Shown: one piece after another, positions 37,401 to 43,400 of the stretch
Numbering within the stretch: position 1 is the stretch's first letter
How the letters are laid out: every line of letters begins with the position of its first letter
Source: Sabellastarte sp. h YS-2021
Lineage: Eukaryota > Annelida > Polychaeta > Sabellida > Sabellidae
Assembly (NCBI GenBank): GCA_964017235.1
Contig: OZ024928.1
Location: 88,283,566-88,347,565, forward strand
DNA: 64,000 bases
Direction of reading: 5' to 3'
Notes under the pieces: generated by a model
Databases searched by the model: none
Told to the model about the DNA's origin: nothing
The model's input: the letters and a program-made list of their open reading frames with translations, nothing else
Translations under genes and position numbers: made by a program

Positions 37401-40400
37401 GGGGAAGCTTGTCCGGATGATAACTTGAAAGGAATTTTATCAATTCACCTGAAACTTGGCAAATACATTCATTCTATTAAAATCTGGAAATCATTAGATT
37501 TTGGCATTGATTGGTCAAGAAATGGCCGAGTAATTAATGATTAATTAATTATTACGAATTTTCCAAATAAGGAAAACACAAAAATGCTTATATCTCGAAA
37601 ACCGTGCTAGATAGAGCGATTTCGACGAAATTTTTGACCCGCAGGGTATCTCTGCGGAGTAGTTTTCCCAATTTTCAAAAAATTTTTGTCTCGCCCAAAA
37701 TGGCGGCCATTTTGAATTTTCGAAATTTTCGCAAAAATTGCAAAACACAAAAATGCTTATATCTCGAAAACCGTGCTAGATAGAGCGATTTCGACGAAAT
37801 TTTTGAGCCACAGGGTATCTCTGCAGAGTAGTTATCCCAATTTTGAAAAAATTTTTGTCTCGCCAAAAATGGCGGCCATTTTGAATTTTCGAATTTTTCA
37901 CAAAAATTGCAAAACATAAAAATGCTTATATCTCGAAAACCCTGCTAGATAGAACGATTTCGACGAAATTTTTGACCCGCAGGGTATCTCTGCAGATTAG
38001 CTGCCAATTTTCAAACAAAAAATTTCTCGCAAAAAATGGCGGCCATTTTGAATTTTCGAATTTTTCGCAAAATTGCAAAACACAAAAATGCTTATATCTC
38101 GAAAACCGTGCTAGATAGAGCGATTTCGACGAAATTTTTGACCCGCAGGGTATCTATGCAGAGTAGCCATGCCAATTTTCAAAAAAATTTTATCTTGCCA
38201 AAAATGGCGGCCATTTTGAATTTTCGAATTTTTGCGCAAAAATTGCAAAACACAAAAATGCTAATATTTCGAAAACCGTGCTACATAGAGCGATTTCAAC
38301 AAAATTTTTTATCTTCAGGGTATCTCTGCAGAGCAGCTATCCCAAAGAGCTTTCACTTGGTGAAGTTTCAGACCCATAGCTAATTGCTCACCTACTCAAG
38401 AGGTCCTCAGTGGCCTAGTGGTTAGCAAGTTTGGCATCTAATCATAGGCTGTCACCTCTGTGGGTTCGAGTCCCACAAGTGGCAATTCTGAGGACCTGTC
38501 CCAATATGACCCTGGCTGTTGAACGGGACGTAAAACCCCAACTTTGACCTTTGAACTTTGACCTACTCAAAAAGAGTAAATGCGAATTACCTCTAAAAGT
38601 ATTGCAGATGGCCAATTTTTCTCAAATAACTCATTCACCTACTTTTGGAAGAGCTTTCACATGGTGAAGTTTCAGACCCATAGCCAATTACTCACCTACT
38701 CAAAATGAGTAAATGTGAATTATCTCTAAAAGTATTGCAGATAGCCAATTTTTCTCAAATAACTCTTTCACCTACTTTTGGGAGAGCTTTCACATGGTGA
38801 AGTTTCAGACCCATAGCTAATTATTTACCTACTCAAAATGAGTAAATGCTAATTATCTGTAAAAGTATTGCGGATACCCAATTTTTATCAAATAACTCAT
38901 TCATCTACTTGTGGGAGAGCTTTCACATAGTGAAGTTTCAGACCCATAGCTAATTACTCACCTACTCAAAATGAGTAAATGCGAATTATCTCTAAAAGTA
39001 TTGCAGATAGCCAATTTTTCTCAAATAACTCATTCACCTACTTTTGGGAGAGCTTTCACTTGGTGAAGTTTCAGACCCATAGCTAATTACTCACCTACTC
39101 AAAATGAGTAAATGCGAATTATCTCTAAAAGTATTGCAGATAGCCAATTTTTCTCAAATAACTCATTCACCTACTTTTGGGAGAGCTTTCACTTGGTGAA
39201 GTTTCAGACCCATAGCTAATTACTCACCTACTCAAAATGAGTAAATGCGAATTATCTCTAAAAGTATTGCAGATAGCCAATTTTTCTCAAATAACTCATT
39301 CACCTACTTTTGGGAGAGCTTTCACTTGGTGAAGTTTCAGACCCATAGCTAATTACTCACCTACTCAAAATGAGTAAATGTGAATTATCTCTAAAAGTTT
39401 TGCAGATAGCCAATTTTTCTCAAATAACTCATTCACCTACTTTTGAGAGAGCTTTCACTTGGTGAAGTTTCAGACCCATAGCTAATTACTCACCTACTCA
39501 AAATGAGTAAATGTGAATTATCTCTAAAAGTATTGCAGATAGCCAATTCTTCTCAAATTAATCATTCACCTACTTTTGGGAGAGCTTTCACTTGGTGAAG
39601 TTTCAGACCCATAGCTAATTACTCACCTACTCAAAATGAGTAAATGCGAATTATCTCTAAAAGTATTGCAGATAGCCAATTTTTCTCAAATAACTCATTC
39701 ACCTACTTTTGGGACAGCTTTCACTCTGTGAAGTTTCAGACCCATAGCTAATTACTCACCTACTCAAAATGAGTAAATGCGAATTATCTGTAAAAGTATT
39801 GCAGATAGCCAATTTTTCTCAAATAACTGATTCACCTACTTTTGGCAGAGCTTTCACTCTGTGAAGTTTCAGACCCATAGCTAATTACTCACCTACTCAA
39901 AATGAGTAAATGTGAATTATCTCTAAAAGTATTGCAGATAGCCAATTTTTCTCAAATAACTCATTCACCTACTTTTGGGAGAGCTTTCACTTGGTGAAGT
40001 TTCAGACCCATAGCTAATTACTCACCTACTCAAAATGAGTAAATGCGAATTATCTCTAAAAGTATTGCAGATAGCCAATTTTTCTCAAATTAATCATTCA
40101 CCTACTTTTGGGAGAGCTTTCACTTGGTGAAGTTTCACACCCATAGCTAATTACTCACCTACTCAAAATGAGTAAATGCGAATTATCTGTAAAAGTATTG
40201 CAGATAGCCAATTTTTCTCAAATAACTCATTCACCTACTTTTGGGAGAGCTTTCACTTGGTGAAGTTTCAGACCCATAGCTAATTACTCGTCTACTCAAA
40301 ATGAGTAAATGCGAATTATCTCTAAAAGTATTGCAGATAGCCAATTTTTCTCAAATTAATCATTCACCTACTTTTGGGAGAGCTTTCACTTGGTGAAGTT

Positions 40401-43400
40401 TCAGACCCATAGCTAATTACTCGTCTACTCAAAATGAGTAAATGCGAATTATCTCTAAAAGTATTGCAGATAGCCAATTTTTCTCAAATAACTCATTCAC
40501 CTACTTTTGGGAGAGCTTTCACTTGGTGAAGTTTCAGACCCATAGCTAATTACTCACCTACTCAAAATGAGTAAATGCGAATTATCTCTAAAAGTATTGC
40601 AGATAGCCAATTTTTCTCAAATAAATCCTTCACCTACTTTTGGCAGAGCTTTCACTTGGTGAAGTTTCAGACCCATAGCTAATTATTCACCTACTCAAAA
40701 TGAGTAAATGTGAATTATCTCTAAAAGTATTGCAGATAGCCAATTTTTCTCAAATAACTCATTCACCTACTTTTGGGAGAGCTTTCACTCTGTGAAGTTT
40801 CAGACCCATAGCTATTTATTCACCTACTCAAAATGAGTAAATGCTAATTATCTGTAAAAGTATTGCGGATACCCAATTTTTATCAAATACTCATTCATCT
40901 ACTTGTGGGAGAGCTTTCACATGGTGAAGTTTCAGACCCATAGCTAATTATTCACCTACTCAAAATGAGTAAATGTGAATTATCTCTAAAAGTATTGCAG
41001 ATAGCCAATTTTTCTCAAATAACTCATTCACCTACTTTTGGGAGAGCTTTCACTCTGTGAAGTTTCAGACCCATAGCTATTTATTCACCTACTCAAAATG
41101 AGTAAATGCTAATTATCTGTAAAAGTATTGCGGATACCCAATTTTTATCAAATACTCATTCATCTACTTGTGGGAGAGCTTTCACATGGTGAAGTTTCAG
41201 ACCCATAGCTAATTACTCACCTACTCAAAATGAGTAAATGCGAATTATCTCTAAAAGTATTGCAGATAGCCAATTTTTCTCAAATAACTCATTCACCTAC
41301 TTGTGGGAGAGCTTTCACTTGGTGAAGTTTCAGACCCATAGATAATTATTCACCTACTCAAAATGAGTAAATGTGAATTATCTCTTAATAGTATTGCAGA
41401 TAGCCAATTTTTCTCAAATAACTCATTCACCTACTTTTGGAAGACCTTTCACACACGAAAATGAAAAATTGTGAATATCTCGGAAAAGCTATTTATTCTG
41501 CTTTAATGCTCGGCGGGAGATACACACCACGGCAGTGGTCTTGACAAAAATTTTTGTCTCCCCAAAAATGGTGGCCATTTTGAATTTTCAAAGTTTTTGC
41601 AAAACACAAAAATGCTTATATCTCGAAAACCGTGCTATATGGAGTAAACTCAACAAAATTTTGGACCTGCTGGGTATCTCTGCAGAGTAGCCATGCCAAT
41701 TTTCAAAATATTTTTGTCTCGCCAAATATAGCGGACATTTTTAATTTTTTTATTTTTTGCAAAACACAAAAATGCTTATATCTTGAAAACCGTGCTAGAT
41801 AGAGCAGACTGCGCTGACTTTGGTTGCCACAACAGTATAAGGCTAGAAACGAAGCATTTTCTTAATACTTTAGCACTCACCTTTATATCCTTTTCGGGAC
41901 GCTTTGTTTTTGCTATGCAAAAACATTATCTTTTTTTTTTGCGAGCGATCCTCTAGTTTTAGAATGGACATTCAATCATCAATCATTTAAATACTTTGAA
42001 AATAGGTTTAGAGTTATCATTGCAGGAAGATTGAAAATATAATTTGAGTTATGTATTCGGCGTCTGGGGATACACCATCTTCCTTGGGGAGATATAAACA
42101 GAGTAGATTGATGTGCTGAAGTTCATATAATAATGGGTAATTATGTTTTAAAAAATTCCCGATCAAAACCTGTGGTGTGAGTGATGACCTGTCTGGGGAT
42201 ATGTTGGCGCCGAGTTGGCCCAATCTAGTTTTTATTAGATAAATACTTACCATTTCCTGACCAGGATAGTCCCCCCCCTGCCTCCCCGCAGATTCAGTAC
42301 TAGGGGAGTATTTTCTGCAACAAAAATAATGAAGGTTGTTTACTAGCGTGGTCACATTACCACTAGGGGGACATGCTAGTTCACACTCACTCACTGGCCT
42401 CTTAAGGTTTCTTAAAACGTTTCTCAACGTTGGCCAGTGAGTTGGATGGCACCAACATATAGCAATGGTCAGGAAATGGTAAGTATTTATCTAATAAAAA
42501 TTAAAATTACAACAAAATTTTTCAAATTTCTTTTGTTGACCCTAAAATATGCATATTGTCAAGTAAAAATAATTGAGTATATGTTGGTGCACAACTTAAG
42601 ATACCAGCAAAACTTAGGATCCTGAGCTCACGCCAGTCTTATTAATGGCTGACCCATGTTCAGATGTGTTTTTTGCTTGCTTAAAGTTATGTTTATTTTT
42701 GCTATTTTAACCAAATAGTACTGTGTTGTCCTAGTGTGTAATAATAGCCTGGACCCAAGGATTTGCATTCAACTCAGTGTCAAATTATTATTTATTATTC
42801 TGTGCAAATTAAAAAGGCCGTGGGTTACAGCTTAATGTTGCTTGAATGCCTTCATATGCTAGATTTGTCTCTAGTTGTACACTTGGGTTCTTGTCATCTC
42901 TGATAACATTTAACTATTATTATTTTGACAAGATTTACTTGGGTTTGCAGGCAGCATTTGGAGACTTGGCCCTGTTTTTCTATGATATATATGGTGGGTC
43001 TGTCGTTGGTGTGATATGGAAGCCCCAGGCACTCTCTGATAAACCTTTCCAGGTGAGTACATAGAGCTAGTGGTGAATGGTGAGAAAGTTTGAAGTGTAG
43101 GAAGGTTAATTTTCAACACATGGTCAAAGAATACATTGCTTAAAATTTGTACACAAACGAACTATGGACAGTGGCTACCAGACTACAAGTAAAAGATAAA
43201 CAGAAGCAACAGAACGTGAAATATAAATTGCAAGGGATTAGTTTTAATGAAGGTTTCAGCATAATGTAATCTAGTCCATAGTTTGTGTTTGAACTAGTTG
43301 TTTTGATTTTCTCTTGTTATCTCTAGAAGATGTGAGGAGTTCATTAGTTTAAGCATTTTTCTCAGTAAGATTACTATAAGATTAAACAACAACAGAATCA

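Larger units (their letters stand above)
37141..41956 (+). mobile_element. Helentron-like element A, copy 2 (nested in B)
   Basis: I found no difference from copy 1 over the first ~600 bp. It has the same TAAGCGTCCC hairpin start and CTAG end (41953-41956), the same arms, and both tandem arrays with different copy numbers. It carries a SINE (38400-38560) that is absent from copy 1, so the SINE arrived after the copies separated. Confidence 0.85.
34151..42228 (+). mobile_element. Helentron-like element B (contains nested A2)
   Basis: The 5' end is a strong hairpin: TATATCCCC, bulged A, GAC, loop GAAA, GTC, GGGGATATA (34151-34179). A CGCCGCCGCCGCC stretch follows (about 34199). Inverted copies of the hairpin arm, GTCTGGGGATAT, lie at 42191-42202 and, as a shorter version, at 42061-42072. 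The end is CTAG (42225-42228). Without A2 the element is about 3.26 kb, with a core of ~351-bp repeats. The uninterrupted mirror sequence at 42487-42520 shows that it entered between T residues. Confidence 0.78.
23462..42525 (+). mobile_element. DIRS-type retrotransposon 2, split by two Helentron-like insertions
   Basis: The left end is TTTTATTGCG at 23462, identical to DIRS-1, and the right end is TTTTTCAA at 42525. The inverted repeats are 23462-23638 plus 29025 onward, versus about 42310-42500. Removing A1 (5386 bp) and B (8078 bp, which contains A2) leaves about 5.6 kb, close to the 6.1 kb of DIRS-1. Coding relics (RNase H, tyrosine recombinase) are at 31347-33420. The ICR is split by element B. 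The orientation matches NOL6. Confidence 0.88.
23255..42950 (+). other. NOL6: NOL6 giant intron with nested transposons
   Basis: A 19,696-bp intron separating exons that encode adjacent residues (..KELQ / AAFGDLAL..). Nearly all of it (23462-42525) is one DIRS element enlarged by later insertions. Only about 200 bp on the left and 425 bp on the right are other sequence. Confidence 0.9.

Noticed and set aside
38408-38482. Functional tRNA gene
   Set aside because: The A and B boxes are good, but the 5' and 3' ends do not form an acceptor stem. The sequence continues into a SINE body flanked by a 10-bp target duplication.
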